A stretch of 64,000 bases of DNA. Origin: Acidobacteriota bacterium. Lineage in GTDB: Bacteria; Acidobacteriota; Terriglobia; Terriglobales; Acidobacteriaceae. The translations under genes and the position numbers were made by a program. Positions 54,476 through 63,722 of this stretch are shown here, piece after piece. Below the pieces are notes generated by a model. The model saw only the letters and a list, made by a program, of their open reading frames with translations, had not been told where the DNA came from and searched no databases. The DNA is taken from the NCBI GenBank assembly GCA_003225055.1, contig QIAU01000137.1, positions 1 to 64,000 on the forward strand, in the 5' to 3' direction. How positions within the stretch are numbered: position 1 is the stretch's first letter; each line of letters starts with the position of its first letter.

Positions 54476-55786
54476 ATGATGAGCGAGAGAGTTTTGATGA
54501 TGCTCAGGTTGATGATCGCGGTGATTCCGGCGTTTCTGTCTTTCCTCATGGGCTGCGGCGGAGCTACGACCAATACCAATAATGGCGGAGGCGGTATTCC
54601 AGGCGGCGGGGGAGGTGTTGGCGGAAACGGGGGCGGTGGCGGCAACAGTTCGTGCAGCCAGATCGCAATCGGCCAGGCAGCAACCCTGAACGGGTTTGTA
54701 CCTTTTGCGCCCGACAACCTGTGGAATCAGGACGTCTCAGCCCAACCGGTCGATCCCAACTCAACCGCCATCATCAACTACATCGGCCCAAACACCCAGG
54801 TCCATCCCGACTTTGGAGCGGGTCTTTACAACGGCAGCATCATGGGAATTCCCTACGTTGTAGTCGGTCGAGGGCAGCCTCCTGTGAGCATCAATTTCAC
54901 TGCCTATGGCAATGAGAGCGATCCCGGGCCAATGCCGATTCCGGCAAACGCTCCTATCGAAGGCGATCCCAACCCCAGCGGAGACCAGCACGTGCTGGTG
55001 ATTGATCAGAACCAGTGCTGGATCTACGAACTCTATCTTGCTTCTCCGGCAAGCGCCGGAGCGTGGAACGCCGGCTCCGCCGCAGTCTGGGACATGCTCT
55101 CCAATGAGCAGCGTCCCTACAGCTGGACCTCTGCCGATGCTGCCGGGCTGCCCATCTTCCCCGGCTTGCTGCGTTACGATGAGGTGGCCGCCGGCTCCAT
55201 CCGGCACGCCATCCGTTTCACGTTGCAGCACACCCGCGCGGCGTTCACCCCACCGGCCTCGCATTGGGCAGCGAATTCGACCGATCCCAATGCCGCCCCA
55301 ATGGGCATGCGCATGCGCCTGAAGGCCAGCTTCGACATCTCAGGGTTTTCGCAGAAGAACCTGGTCATTCTTCAGGCATTGAAGAAGTACGGCATCATCC
55401 TGGCAGACAATGGCAGTTCAATGTACCTGAGCGGAGCACCGGATGATCGCTGGGATAACAGCGATCTACACAACCTCTCGACGCTGCAGGCTTCCGACTT
55501 CGATGTGATTCAGATGAACTCCGTCTACACTTCGGCTAACCTGCCCAAGGGCAATCCACCACAGATCGCGAGCTTCACGGCGTCGCCCACTTCCATCGCC
55601 GCAGGCGAAGCACTTACTCTGAACTGGAGCGTAAGCGGCGCTTCCTACCTGATCATTTCACCGGACGTCGCCGCTGTGCGAGGAAGCAGCCTATCGGTCA
55701 AACCGTCCGAGACCACAACCTACACGCTGTACGCGACTGGTCCCTTTGGCCGATCGCAAGCCACCGCGACCGTAACCGTACGCTAG
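54476..55786 (+). CDS. Lipoprotein of unknown function with an Ig-like C-terminus
   Basis: About 436 residues. Lipoprotein signal with lipobox LMGC, then a Gly/Asn-rich linker (residues about 27-60), a central domain of about 280 residues (FVPFAPDNLWNQDVSAQPVD, DQHVLVIDQNQCWIYELY, WDMLSNEQRPYSWTSADAAG) and a C-terminal Ig-like fold (ASFTASPTSIAAGEALTLNW, ETTTYTLYATGPFG). I have no function for the central domain; its conserved Trp, Asp and Asn suggest carbohydrate contact, but that is a guess. ATG at 54476 or 54479. Probably anchored in the outer membrane. Confidence 0.8.
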   Translation: MMSERVLMMLRLMIAVIPAFLSFLMGCGGATTNTNNGGGGIPGGGGGVGGNGGGGGNSSCSQIAIGQAATLNGFVPFAPDNLWNQDVSAQPVDPNSTAIINYIGPNTQVHPDFGAGLYNGSIMGIPYVVVGRGQPPVSINFTAYGNESDPGPMPIPANAPIEGDPNPSGDQHVLVIDQNQCWIYELYLASPASAGAWNAGSAAVWDMLSNEQRPYSWTSADAAGLPIFPGLLRYDEVAAGSIRHAIRFTLQHTRAAFTPPASHWAANSTDPNAAPMGMRMRLKASFDISGFSQKNLVILQALKKYGIILADNGSSMYLSGAPDDRWDNSDLHNLSTLQASDFDVIQMNSVYTSANLPKGNPPQIASFTASPTSIAAGEALTLNWSVSGASYLIISPDVAAVRGSSLSVKPSETTTYTLYATGPFGRSQATATVTVR

Positions 55787-55903
55787 CGGGGCGGGAGTAT
55801 CACTCCTCAGGAACCAGAGGTGTCTCAGGCGCGCGCCTACGGACATAGGGTGCTGGAGCGGCTGTCCGGGCCCTTGTTTTGAACCCCGTGAAAATGTCTC
55901 CCT

Positions 55904-57547
55904 TCAAGTCGCCTGTGTTGGCCGTTGCCGTTCTCGCAGCTTGAATCGTTGCAGCTTGCCCGTGGCAGTTTTCGGCAACTCGGATAGGAATTCGACCCAT
56001 CGCGGCCTCTTGTACTCGCCCAGCTTCTCACCTACCCAATCCTGCAATTCCCAGACGAGCCCATCGCTCCGGCTGCATTCTGGATTGAGGACAACATATG
56101 CGGCTGGCTTAAGTAATCCATCCCCATCCTCGCCCGCCACCACTGCTGCTTCCAGCACTGAAGGATGGGAGATTAGCGCTGCCTCCACCTCTGTCGGGCT
56201 CAGCCACTTGCCATTAACTTTGAAGAGATCGTCGGCGCGACCCGCGTACCAGAAGTACCCGTCCTCGTCCCGGTGATACTTGTCTCCTGTCCGAAACCAG
56301 TGACCGCAAAAGCTGCTTTTTGTTTTTTCATGCTGGTTCCAGTAACCGGCACAGGTTGCATCGCAGCTGATCAGCAAAGCTCCGATCTCCCCTGGCGGAA
56401 CGTCACGATCATTCTCATCGACGATACGCGCCTCGTAGCCAGGAATGATTTTGCCGCTTGATCCCGGTCGCACTTCGCCGGGGCGGTTGGAAATCACCAT
56501 ATGCAACATTTCAGTAGAGCCCAGTGCGTCGAGAATCTCGATGTCGAACCGGTCTTTGAATCTCCGGAACAACGCAGCCGGAAGCGGTTCTCCGGCCGAA
56601 ATTGCGTGCCGAATGCTGGAAAGATCAAAGTCACGACCTTCTCGTCGGTAGGCCAGCAGGGCGGCGTAGTTCGTTGGAACCGAATAGAAGAGCGTGGGTC
56701 GGTAGCGCTCGATATTAGCGTATATGACTTCTGGCGTGGGGCGGGCAGGCGAAAGAATGTTGCTGGCGCCGACCGCGAGGGGGAAATAACCTGCGTTGCC
56801 TAGCCCGTAAGCGAAGAACAGCTTGGCTACGCTGTAGCAGCGATCCCTTTCGTTGATTTGCAAGATGCCCCGAGCATAGCGCTCCGTTGCCACAACCATG
56901 TCGTGGTGCAGATGCACACAACCCTTTGGCGATCCCGTGCTGCCCGACGAGTACAGCCAAAATGCCGCCTCGTCTTTATGAGTTGCTGCAGGCGCCAGAT
57001 CCGGCGCGGCTCGTTCCAGTACTTCACGAAAGCTGGTGTAACCTGCCGGGGCTTCTCCCACGATCAGGATGTGGTTCAGCCTGTCACGCTTGTCAAATAG
57101 GCTGTTTTGAATTTGCCCGAGCAAGGATTCGTCAACAATCACGACAGCTGCCCGAGTATCCCTGAGGATGTACTCGTACTCAGACGGGCGAAGCAGGGTG
57201 TTGACCGGTACCGCTATCGATCCTATTTTGATGGCGCCAAAAAACGAGTACAGGAATTCCGGCCTATCAGGGAGCAGGATGACAACCCGTTCCTCCGGCC
57301 GCACGCCGTACTCGCGAAGGGCATTGCCGACACGGTTAACGCGCTCCAGCAACTGCGCATAGGTAACCTTCTGCTCGCCGCACTCGATCGCTACGTTCTT
57401 ACCCCTGCCATCGAGCACATTTCGGTCAATGAAGTACGTGGCGACGTTAAATTCGCGGGGCAGTTGCAACACTCGGTCACCTGAAGGTTCTGGTTCTTTA
57501 AAACGAGCTTTGTTCCTCTTTGCGGTCTGTTGATTCGAAAAACTCAA
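55904..57547 (-). CDS. Benzoate-CoA ligase family protein
   Basis: 547 residues. ANL superfamily: FWLYSSGSTGSPKGCVHLHH (ATP loop), FFAYGLGNAGYFPLAVG, DALGSTEMLHMVISNRPGE, YWNQHEKTKSSFCGHWFRTG, YFWYAGRADDLFKVNGKWLS and the catalytic Lys in PKTATGKLQRFKLR. The N-terminus (REFNVATYFIDRNV) fits the benzoate-CoA ligase branch, which activates benzoate or hydroxybenzoates with ATP and CoA. The open frame begins with a TTG. An ATG overlapping the stop of the E1-beta relic (ATGA at 57551) is in another frame, so the original start may have been lost by a small indel; the catalytic part is intact. Confidence 0.88.
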   Translation of the reverse strand: MSFSNQQTAKRNKARFKEPEPSGDRVLQLPREFNVATYFIDRNVLDGRGKNVAIECGEQKVTYAQLLERVNRVGNALREYGVRPEERVVILLPDRPEFLYSFFGAIKIGSIAVPVNTLLRPSEYEYILRDTRAAVVIVDESLLGQIQNSLFDKRDRLNHILIVGEAPAGYTSFREVLERAAPDLAPAATHKDEAAFWLYSSGSTGSPKGCVHLHHDMVVATERYARGILQINERDRCYSVAKLFFAYGLGNAGYFPLAVGASNILSPARPTPEVIYANIERYRPTLFYSVPTNYAALLAYRREGRDFDLSSIRHAISAGEPLPAALFRRFKDRFDIEILDALGSTEMLHMVISNRPGEVRPGSSGKIIPGYEARIVDENDRDVPPGEIGALLISCDATCAGYWNQHEKTKSSFCGHWFRTGDKYHRDEDGYFWYAGRADDLFKVNGKWLSPTEVEAALISHPSVLEAAVVAGEDGDGLLKPAAYVVLNPECSRSDGLVWELQDWVGEKLGEYKRPRWVEFLSELPKTATGKLQRFKLRERQRPTQAT

Positions 57548-57550
57548 CGG

Positions 57551-57766
57551 TCATGCCGCGACTGCTTTTGGGCCGAGCAGGGACCTGGCTGCGGCGACGA
57601 TCCTCTCCTCATCGGGCAGCACGTATTTTCCGAATGGCTCACTGTACGGACTCGACGTATCTTGTGCGGTGACCATCTTGATCGGCGCCCTAAGGTATTC
57701 AAACCCCTGCTCAGCAACCTCGCCTTGCCGGCCGTCGCGAGGGCCTCGCCGGATGCGGGAGATGTC
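57551..57766 (-). pseudogene. C-terminal relic of a 2-oxoacid dehydrogenase E1-beta subunit
   Basis: The minus strand reads VAEQGFEYLRAPIKMVTAQD, then PYSEPFGKYVLPDEERIVAA and a stop: the last 70 residues of a transketolase-like E1-beta subunit (pyruvate or acetoin dehydrogenase type). Upstream the reading decays within 15 codons, and the region before it is AT-rich without a gene. The rest of the gene has been deleted. The stop codon forms an ATGA with the start of a frame at the ligase gene, so both once formed an operon. Confidence 0.7.
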
Positions 57767-57851
57767 ATCCTCACCAGAACATTGTTTTATTATAATTTCT
57801 TTGTTTTAGTCTTGGGTCGTGGAAACCCGCGATATTGCTGTGAGAAATACT

Positions 57852-57887
57852 CCGATAGAAATTCCGATAGAAATTCCGATAGAAATA
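57852..57887. repeat. Three tandem 12-bp repeats
   Basis: CCGATAGAAATT occurs three times in a row (the last ends ATA). It lies at the breakpoint between the E1-beta relic and receptor 4. Confidence 0.85.
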
Positions 57888-57975
57888 AATGATGCGCACC
57901 GCCATACAGCGCTTCCTGATCGAAAGCTTAAAGCCGGCTGACCCTCTCGAACGAGGATCAGCCGTGATTCAAATT

Positions 57976-60900
57976 CTAGAACGAGAACTTCGCCGCGAAC
58001 TGAAATTGTCGCGGATTCAACATGGTCCTGGCAGTACCGAAACCGTTACTGGGAAACGGCGGGGCGCCAATGCCGGCCGGACAACTCCCAACCCTACCCG
58101 CCTGAATGGCTAAGGTTGTCGCATCGCCGTAACCGTGCGGTATCTGGCCGTTACAGAAACCATAGGTCCCGTATACCGAGTTCACTTCGTCCACATTTTG
58201 GCGATTCAGCACGTTGAAAACATCGACCATCAGATCCATGGTCAAGTTCTCCTTCAGGTGGAAGGCGCGCGATAAACGCGTATCCCAAGAACGGAGATTG
58301 TCGCCCCAATAGGTGTTTCTCCCCTGATTGCCGACGCGATCCGTCACGGGATTCGTGTCGCCGTTGGCATCGAAACCTACAAACATGGTGAAGGGGCGCG
58401 GCGATTGAATCGTCACGATGTTGCTCAGCTCGAAGTTGCGTAGCAACGTGTTCTGAGGCCCATAGACGGTGAAGTTGGCCACAAAGCGGTGCCGGACGTC
58501 CTGGTTGGAATTGGCGCGTTCCAGATTTCTCCTGTACAGGTCCTGCGGCGTGCTAACAAATGTTGTAAAGGTACCGTCGTCCAACGTGTGCGAGAGAGTG
58601 TAGTTAGCATTGAAGCGGGCATAGCGCCCCGCGTTCTTCGCCGCCTGCAAGGTCAGACCGTGGTACGCAGAGCTGCCGGTGTTATCCGTGAAGTAGAGCA
58701 ATCCGGCATTGGTATAGAGCGGATTGCCGACCGCGGCCAGAACGGGTATGGGAGAAAAATAGTCCTTGCCGGCCGGCCAGCCAATTGGCGCCGGACCCGC
58801 GGGCGGACAGAAGGTGGTCGAGTCGTTGACACCACGGGTGGGACAGACGTTCAAGTTCTCCGCCCGCACCAGGTGATGGGCGGCCACGAACATGTACCCG
58901 GCGCTGATCGTAAAACCATTTCCAATCTCGCGATCGATTTCCAGATTCCCCTGCTCCGAGTAAGGAATTGGGCTCTGGTGGTCGACCCCGCCTAGACCCA
59001 CTGGCACAAGCGTTCCAGGAGGTCCCGTCAGGAAGGTCGGGGGGACTTGTCCCGTCAGGATCAAATTTTTCGCAGCGTCAGCGGGCAAGCCGGCGCCGCC
59101 GATGACTTGCGACCAGGGATCACCGCTGGGCGCCATTGCGCCAGGTGCTGCCACAAATTGGCTGAGCGCCCAAGTCGCCGTTCCCGCTCCCGTGCGCACA
59201 CCGGGCAAGTCCACACCAGGGATCACGACCGGGCGCTGCGGCTGCGTGATGAAGAAGAACGACAGGTTGTAACGGTCGTCGAAGATCCCAAATCCAGACC
59301 GAATCACCGTTTTGTTGTTCGGCGAATAGGCCAGCCCGATCCGAGGTTGGAAACCGTGGTAGTGGGTCGGAAAGACCTGCTTCGAGAGACCGCTCTCGAA
59401 ATCGTAGCGTAGCCCGTAATTGAAGGTCAGTTTTTGAGTGAGGCGCCATTGGTCCTGCGCAAAAAATCCCCAATAACTGTGGTTCAGGGTCTCAGAAAAG
59501 TTACTCGTTTGCGCAGCCAGGTATGCGTGTTGCCAATCGGTCGGAATGGGAGGAGGTAGAGTACCCTGAATCGCTGAGCTCGGACCTGAGCCTATTGGCG
59601 ATCCCCAGAAGACGATGGGAGTTCCGTTCAGGAATAGTGGCAGGGGACAGAAGCCGACCGGCACATTAGCGGCAGGATTTACGTAGTTGGCAAACTCGGC
59701 CAGGCACCCGACTCCCGGCAGTACGATGCGCATCGGCGTGAAACCCGGCCAAGTGACGTAGTCCATCACGTAATTACTGTCGAAGCCGAACTTGGCCGCG
59801 TGGGAACCTTTTACCCAGGAGACCGAGTCGGAGAGCTGAACACGACTTTCAAAGATGGCGTCGAGCACGCCGAAATTGTGTCCGGTCATGAATAGGTTCG
59901 GAATGTCGAGGTTGGGTTGGCCGCTGTCTCCTGGGAAGTCGTAGTGACGGCGTGCATATTGCACCAGGGCAGTATTGACCAAGTTCGACTTCAGCACAGA
60001 ATTGAGCGTGCCGACTAGCGACTGGTCACGAATGAGCGCGTCGTGCCCGCTGCTGGGCGCGCCAATCCCGCCTCCGTCGAGCGTGTTACCCACAAGCAGA
60101 TGCAGGTCTCGGCCGTCCTCGACGTTGTAGCGCACGGACAGCCGGTTCTGGTTGTTCAGCTGGTGATCGAGTTTGGCAATTCCGTAATCGTTGTCTTTTG
60201 TTTTGAGGATATTCAGGTCTTCGGGAGCGATGCCCATTGCGACCTTCGCCGCATTCAGCACAGCCAGGTTGTCGGTCAGGAAGCTCGGATAAGATGGAGA
60301 TTCTCCCCGGCGCTGCCCCTCGTAGTTCATGAACAAGAACGTTCGATCTTTGCGAATGGGTCCGCCCAGAGTCCCGCCGAATTGATTCTGGCGAAGCGCA
60401 AAGACTTGGGACCGAGGCTGCAGAAGGGAGCGCGAGTCGGTCGCACTGCTCTGCAAGTACTCATAGACCGAACCGTGCAGCGTATTGGTGCCCGACTTGG
60501 TCACAATGTTCACGATGCCGCCGAGCGCTCGTCCATATTCGGCGCCGAAATTGTTGTTCACCACGCGGAACTCGCTCACCGCTTCCTGCGGCGGCGTCGC
60601 GCGCTGCGAACCGGTCACCGTATTGATCGTATCCGCGCCATCGACAGTTACTATGTTGCTTAGGTCGCGCATACCTCCGAACGACACTCTCGTTACTTCG
60701 AATTCCGTGATGGTTGACTGCAAACTGGTCCGCCCAGTAGCAACTCCGGGCGTGAGCAGCGCGAAGTCGGTGAACAACCTGCCGCTGATCGGGAGAGACT
60801 CAATTTGTTTGGTGTCGATGACCTGGCTGAGTTCGGTCCGCGTGGGTTCGACCGGCGGCACCTCAGTCGTTACTTCGACCGTCTCGCGCACGGTAGCGAG

Positions 60901-61242
60901 CTTAAGGGTCAGGTTGACCGTCGCCGTCTGTCCCACACTCAGCACAATGCCGGAATTGGTGTACTTGCCCAGTCCGCTGTACTCAACCACTTCTTCGTAT
61001 CGGCCCGGCGGCAGGTTTGGTACGACGTAAAAACCGGCATCGTTGGTTACGGACTTGTACGTTTGGTTGGTGTCTAGGGAGCGTAGGAGAACGGAGGCTT
61101 TGGGCAGGACCCGGCCGCTTGCGTCCTGCACCGTGCCATTGAGCTGGGCGTAAGTGATGGTGGCCTGTCCGAAGCTTTCCACGCTGAGCAGCGCTGTCAA
61201 CATGCCAGCCAAAAATACGACCAGATAAAAAGGTGGTCTCAT
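57976..61242 (-). CDS. Oar-type TonB-dependent receptor 4
   Basis: About 1088 residues. Signal peptide (FYLVVFLAGMLTALLSVESFG), carboxypeptidase-regulatory-like domain (QLNGTVQDASGRVLPKASV, LPPGRYEEVVEYSGL), plug (IESLPISGRLFTDFALLTPG), barrel, and C-terminal QFAAKFSF. ATG 61242 is chosen because the signal peptide starts there, behind AAAGGG. Its neighbours are aromatic-degradation genes, so it could import an aromatic or lignin-derived compound, but that is inference from position. Confidence 0.9.
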   Translation of the reverse strand: MRPPFYLVVFLAGMLTALLSVESFGQATITYAQLNGTVQDASGRVLPKASVLLRSLDTNQTYKSVTNDAGFYVVPNLPPGRYEEVVEYSGLGKYTNSGIVLSVGQTATVNLTLKLATVRETVEVTTEVPPVEPTRTELSQVIDTKQIESLPISGRLFTDFALLTPGVATGRTSLQSTITEFEVTRVSFGGMRDLSNIVTVDGADTINTVTGSQRATPPQEAVSEFRVVNNNFGAEYGRALGGIVNIVTKSGTNTLHGSVYEYLQSSATDSRSLLQPRSQVFALRQNQFGGTLGGPIRKDRTFLFMNYEGQRRGESPSYPSFLTDNLAVLNAAKVAMGIAPEDLNILKTKDNDYGIAKLDHQLNNQNRLSVRYNVEDGRDLHLLVGNTLDGGGIGAPSSGHDALIRDQSLVGTLNSVLKSNLVNTALVQYARRHYDFPGDSGQPNLDIPNLFMTGHNFGVLDAIFESRVQLSDSVSWVKGSHAAKFGFDSNYVMDYVTWPGFTPMRIVLPGVGCLAEFANYVNPAANVPVGFCPLPLFLNGTPIVFWGSPIGSGPSSAIQGTLPPPIPTDWQHAYLAAQTSNFSETLNHSYWGFFAQDQWRLTQKLTFNYGLRYDFESGLSKQVFPTHYHGFQPRIGLAYSPNNKTVIRSGFGIFDDRYNLSFFFITQPQRPVVIPGVDLPGVRTGAGTATWALSQFVAAPGAMAPSGDPWSQVIGGAGLPADAAKNLILTGQVPPTFLTGPPGTLVPVGLGGVDHQSPIPYSEQGNLEIDREIGNGFTISAGYMFVAAHHLVRAENLNVCPTRGVNDSTTFCPPAGPAPIGWPAGKDYFSPIPVLAAVGNPLYTNAGLLYFTDNTGSSAYHGLTLQAAKNAGRYARFNANYTLSHTLDDGTFTTFVSTPQDLYRRNLERANSNQDVRHRFVANFTVYGPQNTLLRNFELSNIVTIQSPRPFTMFVGFDANGDTNPVTDRVGNQGRNTYWGDNLRSWDTRLSRAFHLKENLTMDLMVDVFNVLNRQNVDEVNSVYGTYGFCNGQIPHGYGDATTLAIQAGRVGSCPAGIGAPPFPSNGFGTARTMLNPRQFQFAAKFSF

Positions 61243-61680
61243 AGGGTTCCCTTTCGGAGCGAACGTACGTTCGACAAATTGCTTAAAAAAAGACCAATAC
61301 TCCACCCGCCGCAGCGTTCTCCTACGCGTGCCAGCTCCTCTCCGCTTGATCACTTCTAAACAGCTTCGGTCTGTGTTTTTTTTGTCGACCTCAACCGGTG
61401 CGAGAGCGGAATGCGGATCACGCTCTTCGCGAAGCCTGATTGCAGAGCACACGTTCTTACTGAACGTTTTTCATTTTCGCCTGTGGGGCAACTATTCTGC
61501 ACAACTTCACCACTCAGTCAAGCGTAATAACCAAATCCTGTGTTCTCAATCGGCCGACTGCGCGATCGGCACCGTTTTCCCCCACACCTCGCGGGCCGTT
61601 TCTGCCACCAACCGAAGTTTCGCTTCCTGATTGCAAAGACAGGCCCACACAGCGCATCCAGGGCCTTGGGATAGGACACC
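61243..61680. other. Gap upstream of receptor 4
   Basis: Should carry the promoter of receptor 4 on the minus strand. No convincing promoter pair, repeat or gene fragment recognised; about 61546-61680 is open on the minus strand as the meaningless end of the PQQ-dehydrogenase relic's frame. Confidence 0.4.
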
Positions 61681-62469
61681 GTGAAGGGAAAGCTGGTCGC
61701 CTGGGACCCCGTCCAACAAAAGGCTGCCTGGACTGTGCAGCGCCCGGGTCCGTGGAACGGCGGCACTCTCGCCACGGCCGGCAATCTGGTATTTGAGGGC
61801 ACTGCGGATGGCCACTTCGAAGCCGGCATCAATCTTCAGCTTCAGCAGTTCGCGGTCTGGACAACACAAGATATTTCCCTGTTGGGATTCCAGAGGGGCG
61901 TACATGCCTGGCGCGTTCTTGGGCGCATGCAACAAGACTTTGCGACTTTCCCTATCGAGGATGATCTGCTGGCACGCGGTGTAGTCCCACATCTCGCCGG
62001 GTGTTTCCTGGTAGTGCCATACGTATTCGCCCGTCTCTGGTTTCAGGGCGACAATGGAAGACAAGAACAGATTGTCGCCGCGATTCATCACGTCACAGCA
62101 AGCATTCACCGACGACTCGGGGGGAACCTTGGGATCGTAAGTCCACAGCACCGAACCGGTCGTTGCATCCAGCGCGACTACTTTGCTCCAGGCTGTTGTG
62201 AAGTAGATGTTTCCGTCAATGACGAGGGGTGTAGACTCCTGTCCGCGGTGGGTATCTAAATCGTAGTACCACGCCAGCCTAAGCTGGCGGATGTTATCGT
62301 CTCTGACCTCCTTGAGTGGACTGAAACGCTGTTCACTATATGTGCGGCCATGGGTTAGCCAGTTGCCCGGATCCTGGTCCGCTGCGAGAATCCTGGCGGC
62401 GGTGACCACCCCTGTCTGTGTTTTGGCCCCCGCAGTTGGTTGCTGATTGCAGCCCGCACCAGCAAGCAT
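61681..62469 (-). pseudogene. PQQ-dependent dehydrogenase broken by deletion and inversion
   Basis: On the minus strand (62469 downwards) the start of a PQQ alcohol dehydrogenase is clear: lipobox-like [75 protein letters not shown] (paired Cys). It jumps directly to [20 protein letters not shown] and [14 protein letters not shown], skipping about 100 residues. A later part of the same enzyme, [20 protein letters not shown] and [20 protein letters not shown], lies at 61681-61827 on the PLUS strand. So the 3' part has been inverted towards the 5' part. No functional protein is possible. Confidence 0.8.
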
Positions 62470-62529
62470 TACGAGAGCGACTCTAGTGATGCGAATCCAC
62501 GATCCGGCCCTATTCGCTCTTCCTAGCTG

Positions 62530-63708
62530 CTAGGTCCCCTGACTCGTTCCGGAAGCTTTCTCGAGTTCAGCAGTCGCTTCGTGAAAAGCAGTGTTCGCAG
62601 CGGGTACGCCCGCATAGATCGCGACCTGCAATAGAACTTCTTTTAAATCGCAGGGCTCGAGTTCGTGCTCCAGGCCGGAGCGAAGGTGAAGCCGGAATTC
62701 TTCCCACCGCCCGAGCGAGGCAGCGATAGCCAGGACCAGCAGACGGCGTATCCGCAAGCTCAGCCCGGGCCGCGTCCAGATGGAGCCCCAAGCGTAACGT
62801 GTAATTAAAGACTGGAAATCGCGGTTGAAATCGTTGCTGGCCGAAATCGACCGATCAACATGTCGATCCCCCAGGAGCGCACGGCGTATTGCAAAACCTC
62901 GCTCAAGCGGGTCCGAACTGTCGTTTCGCGCTTCAAGGAAATTGAGCACAGCACTGGTGAAGGAGCGTGGGCGCTCAAGGTTCGAAAGGTGGGCGGCCGG
63001 CAAATGTACCGCCTGCGCACCGGGGATGTCGCGGGCCAGAACTTCGCCGTGACCTGTCCATGGCGTCGACACGTCGCGGTCCCCCGAAATAACCAACGTT
63101 GGGATGCGAATATCAGCCAGCAACTTGCGGTTATCCATGTCGCGAATGGCGGAGCAGCATCCGGCGTACCCGACTGGACTGGTCCCCAGCAACAACGAAC
63201 GAATGGAAGCAGCATACGCATCCCCTCGGGCTAAAGTCTCCGGCGAGAAGAAGCGCTGCATGGCCATATCCGTAATCCCCGGCATGCCTTGCTCCAAAAC
63301 GATTTTCCTGCGGGTGTCCCAGTTCGAAGGTGGGGGATGGTGGGGTGAGCTATTCGCCAGAATGAGTGCAGTCACCCGGTTCGGATCTTTAGCGGCTAAC
63401 CATTGGCCAATCATGCCACCCAGCGACAACCCGCAAAACGCGAACTGAGGGATGCCGAGCGTATCGGCCAACGCCAGCACATCGTGTCCCAACTGCTCGA
63501 TGGAGTATTCGGCGGCAGGAGCATCGGAGGCGCCATGCCCGCGAGTGTCGTAACGCAAAACCTGGAAGCGCGAGAGCAGGTCCGGCATCTGCGGCTCCCA
63601 CATGCCGTGATCGGTTCCGATCGAGTGGGACAGAACAAGGACGGGCTTTCCGTCAATCCCCTCCAGACGATAGAACAAGCGGGTTTTGTCGACGGTAATA
63701 AACGGCAA
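62530..63708 (-). CDS. pcaL: PcaL: 3-oxoadipate enol-lactonase fused to 4-carboxymuconolactone decarboxylase
   Basis: 392 residues in two domains. Residues 1-255: alpha/beta hydrolase with PVLVLSHSIGTDHGMWEPQM, DTRGHGASDAP, CGLSLGGMIGQW (nucleophile Ser), ISGDRDVSTP (Asp) and PAAHLSNLE (His), the PcaD part. Residues about 265-385: carboxymuconolactone decarboxylase (PcaC) with YAWGSIWTRPGLSLRIRRLL, LEPCDLKEVLLQVAIYAGVP and AANTAFHEA. The two activities are successive steps of the protocatechuate branch of the beta-ketoadipate pathway. Directly upstream on the same strand is pcaB, which makes its substrate, so they form an operon. Confidence 0.93.
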   Translation of the reverse strand: MPFITVDKTRLFYRLEGIDGKPVLVLSHSIGTDHGMWEPQMPDLLSRFQVLRYDTRGHGASDAPAAEYSIEQLGHDVLALADTLGIPQFAFCGLSLGGMIGQWLAAKDPNRVTALILANSSPHHPPPSNWDTRRKIVLEQGMPGITDMAMQRFFSPETLARGDAYAASIRSLLLGTSPVGYAGCCSAIRDMDNRKLLADIRIPTLVISGDRDVSTPWTGHGEVLARDIPGAQAVHLPAAHLSNLERPRSFTSAVLNFLEARNDSSDPLERGFAIRRALLGDRHVDRSISASNDFNRDFQSLITRYAWGSIWTRPGLSLRIRRLLVLAIAASLGRWEEFRLHLRSGLEHELEPCDLKEVLLQVAIYAGVPAANTAFHEATAELEKASGTSQGT

Positions 63709-63722
63709 GGTGCTGGCTCCTT

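Noticed and set aside
57544-57774. 76-codon minus-strand frame beginning RMTSPASGEAL
   Set aside because: The neighbouring frame gives a clear E1-beta C-terminus, so this one is a shadow.
60043-60663. 206-codon frame opposite receptor 4
   Set aside because: Antisense shadow of the plug and barrel region.
62248-62270. Further copy of the CTAAATCG half-site
   Set aside because: It lies inside the PQQ-dehydrogenase relic, and the second half of the palindrome is missing.
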